From a virus, in the IMG/VR virus record IMGVR_UViG_3300010157_000047, positions 26,773-90,772 of that record: 64,000 nt of DNA; one strand, 5' to 3'. Both the position numbers and the translations under genes were made by a program. Positions 36,266-46,286 of the stretch are shown piece after piece. The notes under the pieces are model-generated. The model searched no databases. It saw only the letters and a list, made by a program, of their open reading frames with translations, and had not been told where the DNA came from. How positions within the stretch are numbered: position 1 is the first letter of the stretch; every line of letters starts with the position of its first letter.

Positions 36266-38173
36266 TTAAATATCTTTAAATATATAACCGCCATATTCAA
36301 ACTTACTTTTTGCTTTTGCAGTAGAAGATAATTGACTATTGCCATCTGCAAACTTCTTCATTTCTATTGCATCATCATTAGCCGATTTAAGGCGTTGTAA
36401 CGATACTTTTTGCGTGTACCTAGTAATAGGATCATTAGGCCTTTCATCTGCTAATTTAGATACTTTCTTGCTTATTTCTGAAAATGTTTTTCCAGCATAT
36501 CCATCACCTAAATTATAATCTTTAGCATTGTCTAATTTCAATCTATCAGAAAATATATAGTTGTTATATTTTGTTTCACCTTGCTCTACATAATCATTAG
36601 GACCTTGATTAATTCCACCATTAGGATTTTCCTCATGGCTGCCACCAGTATTAAAACTAGTCAATGGGGTATTTGCTTGAGCATAAGATCCACCTCCAGA
36701 ATGATTTCCAATAGGACCACCATATGCTGCACTATATATACCACCTTGATCTGGATTAGCAGTTTTGTTACCATAAATTTGCCTTCCTGCTACCATATCT
36801 TGCATTTGCTTTTCTTTTTTATCTTTTTCAGCATTAAGATATGCTAATCCGCCACCAACAACAGCACCAACTCCCATGCCTATTGGCCCTAATGCAGCAC
36901 CAGCTGCAGCACCTTCAACAGCACCTTTAGCAGCTGACATACCTGGACTATTAGGCTTGTCAGTAAGATTTAATGCAGCAGTTACAAAGGGAGCAGCTGT
37001 AGTTGCAATATTACCAGCACTAGCTCCTGCAGGATTAACAGCTTTAGTCGCATCAGAAGTAATAGGCATTTGCTTAGATTGAATAACATTACCAGATGCC
37101 ATATTTGTTAATGATGCAGGGTTAGCTCCTCTGCCAGTTGCAAGATTCATAGTCTGATCTGAATATTGTGTAGGCTGAACAGAGACATGTTGATTGGGAA
37201 CCATTGGCAATCCAGATGGATTAAACTGCTGAATTGGATCTCCAAGTGCATGCATTGTTGGCAATTCATTAGGATCTATAACTGGAGCATTAGTACCCTG
37301 GATTTCACTCCTATTATTTTTCATGAAATCCATCATAGCACCACCAGTAAAATACATTTTACCACCATGCCAATAAATATCCTTAATATTTTTATCTTGT
37401 TTCATTTTATTTAATGAATTAATTTCCCCACCATCTGCATGTTTCAATTTATTTAGCTTAATAAGAAGAGGATTCTTCTTTAAGGCATTTTGAAAGTCAT
37501 TCTCAAATGCTGGATTATTGTGCAATATTATATCATTTGCATATTGCTTTGTAAGTGGCGGCAATTCCTTTACCCATTTTTTAGCATCATATATATTAAC
37601 TCCCTTAGCTTTTTGTTTATTAAGGTAATTTAGAGTATTTCCACGGCCCATATGCCATATAACTTCTTTCAATGCGTTTAATGATTCATTACTATGTGGC
37701 TTACCTTTAACAAATGATGCATTTTCAACATCTTTGTCATGCCATCTATAAACTTTTAATGACTGATCAATATCATCTACACTTTCATATGGAGTTTTAT
37801 CTCCAGTAGCTTTTTGATAGTCACCGTATAGCCCTGCCCTAATCTGCAATGGCCCACGCGCATTTGCGGATGATATTATTGGATTACTGGCATTTTTAAA
37901 ATTTACATTTCCAGATGATTCTCTAAATGCTTTATGAGCAACTCTTTGACCAAATAAATTATCTGGGTCTAAGGTCTCATCTAATTGACTATAATCTTCA
38001 GATGGATCAATGGATCCACCTTCATCTAATCGTCCGCCATACGCCTTTAAATTAGACATAGCACCAAAGAATTTCCTTTGCTTATCAGTCAATGGATGTC
38101 CATGAACTTTTTTGTCATGAAGAATCTTTTTTGCTTTAGGTGCAGATATTGTAGGTAGATTAGCGTTGCGCAT
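36266..38173 (-). CDS. Virion protein with a second lysozyme/transglycosylase-like domain
   Basis: Residues about 75-125 carry AFRESSGNV (Glu85 as candidate catalytic acid) followed by ANARGPLQI and YQKATG, the order seen in SLT-type domains. Ten Gly-Gly motifs are scattered along the 635 residues (AYGGRL, HADGGEI, YFTGGAM, FEYGGYI and others). A C-terminal PNGGINQGPNDYVEQGETKY segment of a kind common in phage structural proteins is followed by YIFSDRL. A glycine/alanine-rich stretch (about 410-450) is probably membrane-active. It overlaps the muzzle gene by 14 nt. It is likely a cargo or tail-internal protein acting on peptidoglycan. Confidence 0.65.
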   Translation of the reverse strand: MRNANLPTISAPKAKKILHDKKVHGHPLTDKQRKFFGAMSNLKAYGGRLDEGGSIDPSEDYSQLDETLDPDNLFGQRVAHKAFRESSGNVNFKNASNPIISSANARGPLQIRAGLYGDYQKATGDKTPYESVDDIDQSLKVYRWHDKDVENASFVKGKPHSNESLNALKEVIWHMGRGNTLNYLNKQKAKGVNIYDAKKWVKELPPLTKQYANDIILHNNPAFENDFQNALKKNPLLIKLNKLKHADGGEINSLNKMKQDKNIKDIYWHGGKMYFTGGAMMDFMKNNRSEIQGTNAPVIDPNELPTMHALGDPIQQFNPSGLPMVPNQHVSVQPTQYSDQTMNLATGRGANPASLTNMASGNVIQSKQMPITSDATKAVNPAGASAGNIATTAAPFVTAALNLTDKPNSPGMSAAKGAVEGAAAGAALGPIGMGVGAVVGGGLAYLNAEKDKKEKQMQDMVAGRQIYGNKTANPDQGGIYSAAYGGPIGNHSGGGSYAQANTPLTSFNTGGSHEENPNGGINQGPNDYVEQGETKYNNYIFSDRLKLDNAKDYNLGDGYAGKTFSEISKKVSKLADERPNDPITRYTQKVSLQRLKSANDDAIEMKKFADGNSQLSSTAKAKSKFEYGGYIFKDI

Positions 38174-41100
38174 TATACATCAAAATTAAATCATTTAAAA
38201 GTATTGTCTTATCTGAATCATCTGGTAAATATGTAAGTTTTACAAATAAATAATGACCCCTCATTCTATCAAAATTATTAGACTCAGCTCTTGGAACATA
38301 TATTCTAGACATTCTAAATCTTCTTTTTATTGCAGATATAGTGCTTATAGCTGTAGACCTTTGATAATCACTCCAAGATTCAAATCCAGTAATATTATCT
38401 TCATATGGATATTTAATGGATGGATCAGTAGTATTAACTATATCATGAGTCCATTCTATTGAGTTAAATATATTATCATTTTCAGCACCTTCTGGATTCA
38501 TACATATAGTAAGTTCTAATGGATATTGAACACCATAGAAATTACATGATTTATTACCAATAAAATGAGTCCATACTTTATTCTTATTAGAATCTGATGC
38601 GCCAATAGAATGTAATTTTGAATCTATTGTAAATACAAATTCTGCTGGCATATCTAATATTGCAGTAAACCGTTTAATGCCCTCATCATAAACTAATGTT
38701 TCTATAATATCAGGATCCGAAATATTAGCTTTTTGCTTACGTATAGTAATGTAGACATCATCAGTGATAGGATTAAATCCTAATACATAAGATGGTTTAA
38801 CAGACATATTAGTATCATAGCCTTTTATGTACTGAGACATTCCAAGTGTATCACTCATGCCTGAAACGGTAATTCCTTCTATAATATTTATTGTTCTACG
38901 AATCCTATCTCCATAATATGTAGCAGAAGAAGTGGAAACAATACCATTAAAATCATCACATCCAGAGTTGGTGTTTATATATTGATATGTACTTAATACT
39001 TGCCCCAGCCCAAGTTCTATTGCAACTGCATCAGAACCAGATACTTGAACACGTGGTAGCACACTAACAGCAGCTACTCCATCTCTTTGGAATACATATA
39101 GATTATCATTAAACTTAATCATTCTATTTATTCTGCCATATTCACCTTCAAGATATATCTCTTCATTGACCAATATATCTGTCCATGAATCAATAATTTC
39201 ACCAGCAATCTTAGGCTTAGTAGCCATTATTCTATTTGAAAATTTAGTATTTCTAACAAATAAAAATGGATCTGGTATTGAATATAATACATTAGATTCC
39301 TGAGAATAAACTGAATTATATTTATGAAACTGATCATTGGTTGGAAGAAACTGAGCTGTCCATCCACCATAGGAACTATCGCTTCTTTGGCGAAGATTAA
39401 TTGTAGTCTCTACTGGTATTTTAACAATCTCAGACATTTGCAGCCGATCATACGCTAATGAAGCTCCATCAATTCTTGCTATTCTTGCAAAAAGAAAATT
39501 ACCAACAAATACATCACCGCTATTAATTATATTATATGTTTTAGGTGATGATCCAGAAATTTTCTGATAAACACCAACAGCCATATATTTATTCACAGAT
39601 CTATCTTCATAATATTTGCCACCATATTGATTTTCAATATCTGCAACAATCTCCCCAAGTAATACATGATCATCTGGATTGATAGATTTTGACGAACTTG
39701 CAAATGCATAATTTACAATTGTTTCATATGGCTGATTGAATGAAGCTCCAATATTAGCTGTAAAAGTTATATTCTTAGCCGCAATAGCATCTACTCCATA
39801 AATAGGTATATCCCACTCATTATCAGGATGAGTTGTACCACGAGTAAATGATTTGGATCCATCAGCTATTACATTCTGAAGAGAATTTGTGTATTTAAAT
39901 TCAGGCAATTCATTATAAGTATTAACGCTTGAATCAAAATTAGTTAATTCTGGAATGCCATTTATACTATAATCATTGGCAGTATAATCATCTCCTTTTG
40001 TTGATAAAAATGTATTAGGAACATAGGATCTATAATATTGAATAAATTGCTCAGTTATTAATCCAGGTTCAGTAGGATATGGCCTGTTAGGACCAATGTA
40101 TCCATTATAATGAATAAAATTAGCTTTTTCATCATGCACATCATTGGCATAACCATTTCCCCATTTGCTAACATCAAATAAATTTGTTTTTAAAAGATCT
40201 TTGCGATCCCTAAGAACAGTGCTAGTATCTGCATATATCATTTTACCATGAGAAGATCTTACATCTTGACGCAAAGTCATTGCCGTCCTAAGCTTCATAT
40301 TAGAAGATAAGTTAGGAGTTCCAAAAATAGTTTCTGGAGAAAATAATTGCATCAATCTAGTATCTTGATATGATATGTGTAACCATGAAGTAGCTACTGG
40401 ATCATTATTTCTATCTCTATATATCTCAGTAAATGGACAGGGATCCCTTCCAATATTACGGTCATAATATGGTAATCCTTGACTTGGATTTGTTGGGCTA
40501 ATACATTTGTTATTCTGTAATTTATATATTTTAACATTATTTTTAGTAGCTGTTGGAGTATAATGTAATGCACTACTATCAAATGCCGTATATGGAATAT
40601 CAACTTGATCAGTCATATGACGAATCCAAGGAGATGTTATTTTTGTATTTATGTCGCTATATAGATTACCAGCAGTTTGATTAGAATCTGTTTTAGCATC
40701 CTGACCAGTAAGCTGGAATATCATTGGGGTAATTATTCCTTGTGCAACAATAGTCTTATCTGCTTCTTGCCTCTGAACGCGTAAGAATTTATAACCAACA
40801 ATTCCTTGTGCTGCTAGCCTAGATATTCCTGCAGCATTTATTGTAAATTCAATAGTTACTCTAGTATCATTCATTGTCCCATAATAACCTGGAGGAACTT
40901 TGACGTCCGCTATCCAATGAGGAGTTGACTTTCTAGATTGATTATCATAAAATTCTATGGCCCATCGATAGACTTCTCCAACTTTCATGTATCTAGATTC
41001 AATTGGATCATAGTTAGCGGCTGAAATAGATGATAAATTAGTTTGTTTTATTTTATAAGACACATGCCTTCCATCTCCACCAAATTTATCTGAAAATACA

Positions 41101-42437
41101 CTGAGATAATATTGAGGATGAAATAAAAATATGTTTTTATCTTGAACACAATCATGTTTTTCTGGAACCATATCTCCACTAGGCATATTATATTCGCCTT
41201 CAGAATTAAGACCTGATTCTATATTAAATTTATCCCATATAGCAACATATCCACTAACATTTGAAGAATATGCTCTGCTATCAAAATAATTAGAATCATT
41301 AACTTCTAATTGAACTTGATTTGTAAAATCCCAGTTTAAGTCAAATATATCTTCTACAATATTTGCTAATAATAATCTATTTTTCTTGGCAATAATGCAG
41401 CGTGGTATAATCTCAGTGCCACCTAGAAAAATTAATGATTCTATTGATATATTATATTTTACTCTACCATCATCGGTAATTGTTAATATTCCATTTCCTG
41501 GAGATGCATATTCACCAATCACGGATACAATAGGAGTAGTATCTAAATCATTGTATTTAATAGAATAGATCCTAATGTAATCATAGCCAGTATCGATAGC
41601 CTCTATTTTAATAATGTTAGTTTGACCAACAACCTCATTGACATCTCCACCATTTAAATACTTTCCAATGTATATCAATTCTGATGCAGGAGAAATCTTA
41701 GTTTGACCACCATTAACATTAAATAAATTATATGCATATTGTATTGCACCAGAAGTATGCTCCCCACCAGATACTATCTCAGACACATATGGTTGAGACA
41801 TTGTATATTGAGGAACCATATATAAAACTTTCCTGGGCTTAGATAAATCATGAATAGATGCTATATTGACGGAAAATATTTGATGTTTTCCATCAGCAAT
41901 ATACATTTTAATAACACTTTCATTTTCAATATTTACAACAATATCAAAGTTTTTCTCAGCAAGATTATTCCATCCTAAATTGTTAATGTATAATAATTCT
42001 GTACCACCAACTTCTGAATGTTTCCATATACAATCTACACTTTGAGGTGTAGTAGTTAAAAAATATGCATATGGACCATCAGATACAGCAGTAAGTATTG
42101 ACATTGGCTGACTGGAAGATACAGTGAAATCGGCTATATCTGGACTATTAACGCCAGCAAAAGTTTTTAAATATAGTGATCCACTAATTTTATATTGAAC
42201 AGATAAGCTACCAGAAGATACATGGACTTGCTCTATTGATGTAAATTCAAATGATAATTCATTTCCAGATTGACATCTAACAATGCCATTACTTGGTATA
42301 TTTAAATGATCTCCATCAGAATATGATGATGTTATTCTTCCATTACGCAATATAACATATTGATCTTTCCCCCTTTTAGCAGGAGGCATATCAACATTCA
42401 TTCCACCTAAATATGTATATTGATCTTTTTTTATCAT
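38160..42437 (-). CDS. Muzzle/tail-hub protein (crAss-like)
   Basis: This 1425-residue protein begins YTYLGGMNVDMPP, typical of the large beta-rich tail-end protein that closes the short tail in crAss-like phages, called the muzzle in the phicrAss001 structure. It is rich in Thr, Ser, Asn and Tyr, with almost no long helices. It directly follows the connector protein genes and precedes the cargo genes, the same order as in other crAss-like genomes. It overlaps genes on both sides by 1 and 14 nt. The assignment rests on size, composition and order rather than on a catalytic motif. Confidence 0.7.
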   Translation of the reverse strand: MIKKDQYTYLGGMNVDMPPAKRGKDQYVILRNGRITSSYSDGDHLNIPSNGIVRCQSGNELSFEFTSIEQVHVSSGSLSVQYKISGSLYLKTFAGVNSPDIADFTVSSSQPMSILTAVSDGPYAYFLTTTPQSVDCIWKHSEVGGTELLYINNLGWNNLAEKNFDIVVNIENESVIKMYIADGKHQIFSVNIASIHDLSKPRKVLYMVPQYTMSQPYVSEIVSGGEHTSGAIQYAYNLFNVNGGQTKISPASELIYIGKYLNGGDVNEVVGQTNIIKIEAIDTGYDYIRIYSIKYNDLDTTPIVSVIGEYASPGNGILTITDDGRVKYNISIESLIFLGGTEIIPRCIIAKKNRLLLANIVEDIFDLNWDFTNQVQLEVNDSNYFDSRAYSSNVSGYVAIWDKFNIESGLNSEGEYNMPSGDMVPEKHDCVQDKNIFLFHPQYYLSVFSDKFGGDGRHVSYKIKQTNLSSISAANYDPIESRYMKVGEVYRWAIEFYDNQSRKSTPHWIADVKVPPGYYGTMNDTRVTIEFTINAAGISRLAAQGIVGYKFLRVQRQEADKTIVAQGIITPMIFQLTGQDAKTDSNQTAGNLYSDINTKITSPWIRHMTDQVDIPYTAFDSSALHYTPTATKNNVKIYKLQNNKCISPTNPSQGLPYYDRNIGRDPCPFTEIYRDRNNDPVATSWLHISYQDTRLMQLFSPETIFGTPNLSSNMKLRTAMTLRQDVRSSHGKMIYADTSTVLRDRKDLLKTNLFDVSKWGNGYANDVHDEKANFIHYNGYIGPNRPYPTEPGLITEQFIQYYRSYVPNTFLSTKGDDYTANDYSINGIPELTNFDSSVNTYNELPEFKYTNSLQNVIADGSKSFTRGTTHPDNEWDIPIYGVDAIAAKNITFTANIGASFNQPYETIVNYAFASSSKSINPDDHVLLGEIVADIENQYGGKYYEDRSVNKYMAVGVYQKISGSSPKTYNIINSGDVFVGNFLFARIARIDGASLAYDRLQMSEIVKIPVETTINLRQRSDSSYGGWTAQFLPTNDQFHKYNSVYSQESNVLYSIPDPFLFVRNTKFSNRIMATKPKIAGEIIDSWTDILVNEEIYLEGEYGRINRMIKFNDNLYVFQRDGVAAVSVLPRVQVSGSDAVAIELGLGQVLSTYQYINTNSGCDDFNGIVSTSSATYYGDRIRRTINIIEGITVSGMSDTLGMSQYIKGYDTNMSVKPSYVLGFNPITDDVYITIRKQKANISDPDIIETLVYDEGIKRFTAILDMPAEFVFTIDSKLHSIGASDSNKNKVWTHFIGNKSCNFYGVQYPLELTICMNPEGAENDNIFNSIEWTHDIVNTTDPSIKYPYEDNITGFESWSDYQRSTAISTISAIKRRFRMSRIYVPRAESNNFDRMRGHYLFVKLTYLPDDSDKTILLNDLILMYNAQR

Positions 42438-43273
42438 TATTGTTTTTTAATTTTCTCAGGATATGCCATATCTCTATAGAATGTTCCGTGAGGTCTATCA
42501 TTAAGAACTAATTTGTTCATAGTGTTACTCAATGCTTCTCTACCATCTAATGAAAGCAATGCTGCATGTGATTGAGACTGACCAATATACCAGCAATATT
42601 CTTTTTCAGCTCTTTCATATGCACGAATAGTATCTTTTCCAAGATCTGATAAAATACCAAAATATTGTGATTTAATATAATTTTCAATTGCTTTTTCTAC
42701 AGTAGGATCATTAGGTATCATAGGAACACCTTCTTCATCTACCATTATGCCATCATATGATATATCAATTGTTCCAACTGGAAAAGATGCATAAATATAA
42801 TTACCATTAAACTTATATGAATTTACTGGAGATATACCTTCAACATTTGATTTATTGTAAAATTCATGAAATGGATCTGTAGCCTCATACATAGGTTGAT
42901 ATTGCTCGCCTATAGTCTGTGGATTATCAATTATATTGATGCTTGGATAAGCCCATACTCCATCTTCTGGATAACTATTTATTGTATTGGGATCTGCTGG
43001 TAAAAATGTCCACGTTGGAAATGATTTATCAGAATCCCATCCTCTAACTACACGCCTTGCTTGCTGCATATAAACCATATCTTCTGGTTTGGTGCATCTA
43101 TAATCTTCTATGCCAAGTCTCATTATTTTACGCTGCATAAATGTAGCAGATCCAATCAATCGAATAACATCGACTGACCATACAATAGCAGATTCATATG
43201 GAAGATCTGTGCATAATGGATGACGCATCACCCTATCAATAACAGACTTTAAAGAAATATAACCTGAGTACAT
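42437..43273 (-). CDS. Tail ring/connector protein
   Basis: This 278-residue protein is encoded between the 176-residue protein and the muzzle gene, with 1-nt spacing or overlap. The N-terminal 100 residues are mixed helical (SLKSVIDRVMRHPLC, AIVWSVDVIRLIG), and the middle is Pro/Tyr-rich beta. In crAss-like phages a protein of this size and place is one of the stacked ring proteins linking portal and muzzle. No enzymatic motif is seen. Confidence 0.6.
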   Translation of the reverse strand: MYSGYISLKSVIDRVMRHPLCTDLPYESAIVWSVDVIRLIGSATFMQRKIMRLGIEDYRCTKPEDMVYMQQARRVVRGWDSDKSFPTWTFLPADPNTINSYPEDGVWAYPSINIIDNPQTIGEQYQPMYEATDPFHEFYNKSNVEGISPVNSYKFNGNYIYASFPVGTIDISYDGIMVDEEGVPMIPNDPTVEKAIENYIKSQYFGILSDLGKDTIRAYERAEKEYCWYIGQSQSHAALLSLDGREALSNTMNKLVLNDRPHGTFYRDMAYPEKIKKQ

Positions 43274-43274
43274 A

Positions 43275-43805
43275 CTATTTTGTTTTTGTTTCTAGTGAAT
43301 CAAATTCACCAATTGTTATTTGATTTGATATATTCCTTTTAATTGCTCTATTTATTTGAGCAGTATAAAATAATCTGTTACGGAATAAGCATCCTCTTTT
43401 ACGATATATTATTGTAAATATATATCCAGAGCTATGTTGATTTGTGTGATATACAAATTGTATTTTTTTAAGTTCTGGATAATCAAGCCACAATGATTTT
43501 GTTGCACTCCAATCTATTGGTCTTTTAATATATGGGTCACCATTTTCATCATATTTTAATGTTGGCTTATATTTTCTAGTTATTATCCTTCCAAGATTAT
43601 GTGGCAATTTAAAATCATATTTTTCATCTGCCATTGCATTAGCAATACCAATAAGAATATCATCTATTAAGCTATTGTAATTTTTATATTCCAAATCATG
43701 CTTAGTATCTTTATAAGTATTATGATAATTCTTATAATAATCCCTTATACCATAATCACTTATTACCTTGTGCGTTCTGATCAATCCTTTCCTCTGTCGC
43801 ATCAT
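43275..43805 (-). CDS. Structural/connector protein, basic
   Basis: This is a 176-residue, strongly basic and Tyr-rich protein. Its start lies 50 nt inside the preceding gene, and the next Met is at residue 58, so the long overlap is probably genuine. It ends 1 nt before the ring protein gene. Conserved position in the connector block suggests a virion or tail-assembly role; no domain is recognised. Confidence 0.55.
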   Translation of the reverse strand: MMRQRKGLIRTHKVISDYGIRDYYKNYHNTYKDTKHDLEYKNYNSLIDDILIGIANAMADEKYDFKLPHNLGRIITRKYKPTLKYDENGDPYIKRPIDWSATKSLWLDYPELKKIQFVYHTNQHSSGYIFTIIYRKRGCLFRNRLFYTAQINRAIKRNISNQITIGEFDSLETKTK

Positions 43806-44421
43806 TTAATGTATCTTTATTTATACCTAATATACCAGAAATTTTAGGATCAATAATTTTTCTAATATCCATTAAATCACTTTCAGCTAATGGATATTTA
43901 GCATCCCAGAAATCAAGTGTTGGATTAGATATTGCATAAACAGCTTCAGGGTCTTCAAATAAAGCCCTTACAACAACTTTATTAATTAATTTATACATAT
44001 TGTTGTTACTATTAAATATAATAGTTCCATTCTCATCTAAGGCGCAAAATATTTGATCTGATGTATATGGATTACGTCCAACAAATGGTAATCTTTCTAA
44101 TGACACTACATTTAAAGGAATGTCAAGACTTGTATCAGCAACATCTTTACCAACTATTTTTAATGGAGCATGAGGATTACCAGTAGTTTTAATGACAGAT
44201 GGAATAGGTGATACTGATTTAGCATTAACACCAATATCAACAGTAAGACTTTGATATGCTACAGATGGAACAATATTTCTAGGATCTGAATGTCTTTGTT
44301 GTAATATTGTAGCCCTTGCATTTTTAATTAAATATGCAAGAAAATCATTTGTGATGGAACTATCATCAGACATAATCCTAAATGACTCACGAATATCGTA
44401 TATTATTTCCCTTAATTTCAT
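43756..44421 (-). CDS. Ring/connector protein, first gene after the internal terminator
   Basis: The 221-residue protein starts MKLREIIYDIRESFRIMSDDSSITNDF, with an N-terminal helix and DDS segment common in phage head-tail connector proteins. It is the first gene of the connector-muzzle unit, preceded by a promoter candidate (44438-44464) and a terminator serving the gene before. The tail is polar. A ring protein role is inferred from order and size. Confidence 0.6.
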   Translation of the reverse strand: MKLREIIYDIRESFRIMSDDSSITNDFLAYLIKNARATILQQRHSDPRNIVPSVAYQSLTVDIGVNAKSVSPIPSVIKTTGNPHAPLKIVGKDVADTSLDIPLNVVSLERLPFVGRNPYTSDQIFCALDENGTIIFNSNNNMYKLINKVVVRALFEDPEAVYAISNPTLDFWDAKYPLAESDLMDIRKIIDPKISGILGINKDTLNDATEERIDQNAQGNK

Positions 44422-44437
44422 TACTTTAAAATTTCCA

Positions 44438-44464
44438 CAAATATAATGATTATTTTAAAACAAA
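44438..44464 (-). promoter_or_regulatory. Promoter candidate for the connector-muzzle unit
   Basis: TATATTTG (minus strand, 44445-44438) fits the Bacteroidota -7 element TAnnTTTG. A TTTG lies 15 nt upstream, which is shorter than usual and overlaps the terminator U tract. Confidence 0.35.
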
Positions 44465-44488
44465 AAGGGGCACCAAAATGGCACCCCT
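44462..44488 (-). terminator. Intrinsic terminator after the 332-residue structural gene
   Basis: On the minus strand AGGGGUGCC pairs with GGUGCCCCU (9 bp with two G-U pairs) around an AUUUU loop and runs into U5. It lies 25 nt after the stop of the 332-residue protein gene. Confidence 0.75.
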
Positions 44489-44512
44489 CTTATAGCTAAA
44501 TTAAACAGTAGA

Positions 44513-45511
44513 TTACTGTGCAGATGGATGATATGTTCCAAGAGCAGTTGTCCAAGTGATTTGCTGACCATCAGTAGCGGCAGTTGTAAGATCAATAACC
44601 TGACGAACAGTGGCTAAGGTCGCATCAAATGCTGCAACATTGGCAGCAGGAACAGCTACGGTCAAATGACGAGGAGATTTTTGAACATCATGACTAACGC
44701 CATTCGTGTCATAGTGAAAATCAAATTCGTACAATGTATAAACAGTAGCAGAATTAATGTCAGACTGCAAAGCAAAATCAAATGGATATGCAAGTCCACG
44801 TAAAGAATCACCAAATGCACCACGAGTTTGGAACTCAAGGTCTTGTAAATAAGTGATAGAGCAAGGATTAACAACCCCAGGAGTAGTAGCTACAGTAAGT
44901 GAGCCAATAGCAGCAGTAGTAGGACTAACCTGAGTTGCTTTGATAGCATAATCAAGTGGGCGACCATCTTTTTTACCAGTAACAAATGGTAATGCAGTAG
45001 ATTGAAATGTTACAGCAGCTCCAGATGAAGTACATGTAAAATAAGATTGTCCCATACGAGTCTGAGCTGCATTGTAAGATGCAGCAAGACCAGTTGCAAT
45101 GGTGGTAGTGGTGTCACCAGTAACAGCTGTATAATAAGCATTAAGAAGAATAGTATCGTCCATAGACAATGCACCATCATTCCATACTTTAATTGCAACC
45201 TCATAAAGATCGCCAACAGTAGCAGTTGTAACAGTTACCAAAGTGCTAGCTAATACAGGAGATACGGGAACTTGCTTTTTAAAATAAGTAATAGCATCTG
45301 GATTGATCACATCTGATTTGCGAATACGACCATCTAAGTGTTTTACATAAATAGCAAACTTCTCCTTACCTGTAGGAGTAGCTCCATATTGATTAAATAA
45401 TTTACCTTCACCAGCGGCAGCAGATGTTGCAAAAGCTGCAGCAGTAGTCTGACTAGTAAGGCCATTAAGGACGATGAGGTCCCGTTGATTTTTAATTGTA
45501 AAAAGTGCCAT
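44513..45511 (-). CDS. Abundant virion structural protein (332 residues)
   Basis: The protein is rich in Ala, Thr, Val and Ser with few charges, a composition typical of a highly expressed beta-sandwich virion protein. The N-terminus is MALFTIKNQRDLIVLNGL. It is followed by its own strong terminator, and codons in this gene are less AT-biased than in its neighbours, both signs of high expression. In crAss-like phages a protein at this place is part of the virion. A tail tube, ring or decoration role cannot be told apart from sequence. Confidence 0.6.
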   Translation of the reverse strand: MALFTIKNQRDLIVLNGLTSQTTAAAFATSAAAGEGKLFNQYGATPTGKEKFAIYVKHLDGRIRKSDVINPDAITYFKKQVPVSPVLASTLVTVTTATVGDLYEVAIKVWNDGALSMDDTILLNAYYTAVTGDTTTTIATGLAASYNAAQTRMGQSYFTCTSSGAAVTFQSTALPFVTGKKDGRPLDYAIKATQVSPTTAAIGSLTVATTPGVVNPCSITYLQDLEFQTRGAFGDSLRGLAYPFDFALQSDINSATVYTLYEFDFHYDTNGVSHDVQKSPRHLTVAVPAANVAAFDATLATVRQVIDLTTAATDGQQITWTTALGTYHPSAQ

Positions 45512-45554
45512 AATAAATAGTTTTTATTTTTAGTATTATTATTTATAAATTTAT

Positions 45555-46286
45555 TTAACTATTTGTAGATAGATTTGATGCAGCTACCTTTAAATTTGGA
45601 TCGTCTCCTTTTGCCATATAACCAATAGTTATTGCTCTATCAAGAATTTTTTCATGAAGAATGCCAAGTGGAGCTTCTAAATTTATATTAGTATTTGTAG
45701 ATAATCCATTAATAGTAGCATCAAGTAAGCTATCTGTAACTATAAATGCTGGAACCTCAGAAATGTATTTTAAATAATACTCTGGATTAGTAGCAGCAGA
45801 TATAGATGTAATAACCTCAATATATTTAGTAATAACATTACTAACGGATTCAGATATTACAACAGACCATGCATAACCTCTAGCAGAAGCCCTAAATGGA
45901 TTATCAAATGAATAGTAAGCCTCGTCATCTTGAAGCGGTTTAATTCTATTTAATATAGCACCAGTAGAATTCCTGAGAGATTCTGCAACAACATATAAAA
46001 CATCATTAGGAAGCTGATAAACAATACTATCATTTCTAAGCTTAAGTCCATTATCTAATGTTACCTGTGTTGATATTTGCGTGGACCTAGTAAGTTGAGC
46101 TAGTTGTTTTTTTATCTTTTCATTCCTATCAAAAGATGGAAGCATTTCTTTAACTATCTCATTAGCAGCCTTAGTCAGCAATAAAGACTTTTCATATTCA
46201 TCAAAGAATAATAATGTCTCTAATTTTGATTCAGCATGCCTATTTGAATAGACATCAAATGCATTAGATAGTTCTTTATATGTCAT
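45555..46286 (-). CDS. Ring protein, paralogue of the preceding gene
   Basis: The N-terminus MTYKELSNAFDVYSNRH, EYEKSLLLTKAANEIVK matches the neighbouring 258-residue protein in the same register, so the two arose by duplication. The remainder is mixed alpha/beta, with a conserved LHEKILDRAI segment near the C-terminus that also occurs as LHEEILGRAI in the paralogue. Length is 243. In crAss-like phages such pairs form stacked dodecameric rings below the portal. It overlaps the upstream gene by 1 nt. Confidence 0.7.
   Translation of the reverse strand: MTYKELSNAFDVYSNRHAESKLETLLFFDEYEKSLLLTKAANEIVKEMLPSFDRNEKIKKQLAQLTRSTQISTQVTLDNGLKLRNDSIVYQLPNDVLYVVAESLRNSTGAILNRIKPLQDDEAYYSFDNPFRASARGYAWSVVISESVSNVITKYIEVITSISAATNPEYYLKYISEVPAFIVTDSLLDATINGLSTNTNINLEAPLGILHEKILDRAITIGYMAKGDDPNLKVAASNLSTNS

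Noticed and set aside
43275-43325. Frameshift between the 221- and 176-residue connector genes because of their 50-nt overlap
   Set aside because: Both proteins have plausible ends and starts, and no slippery run is present in the overlap at 43756-43805.
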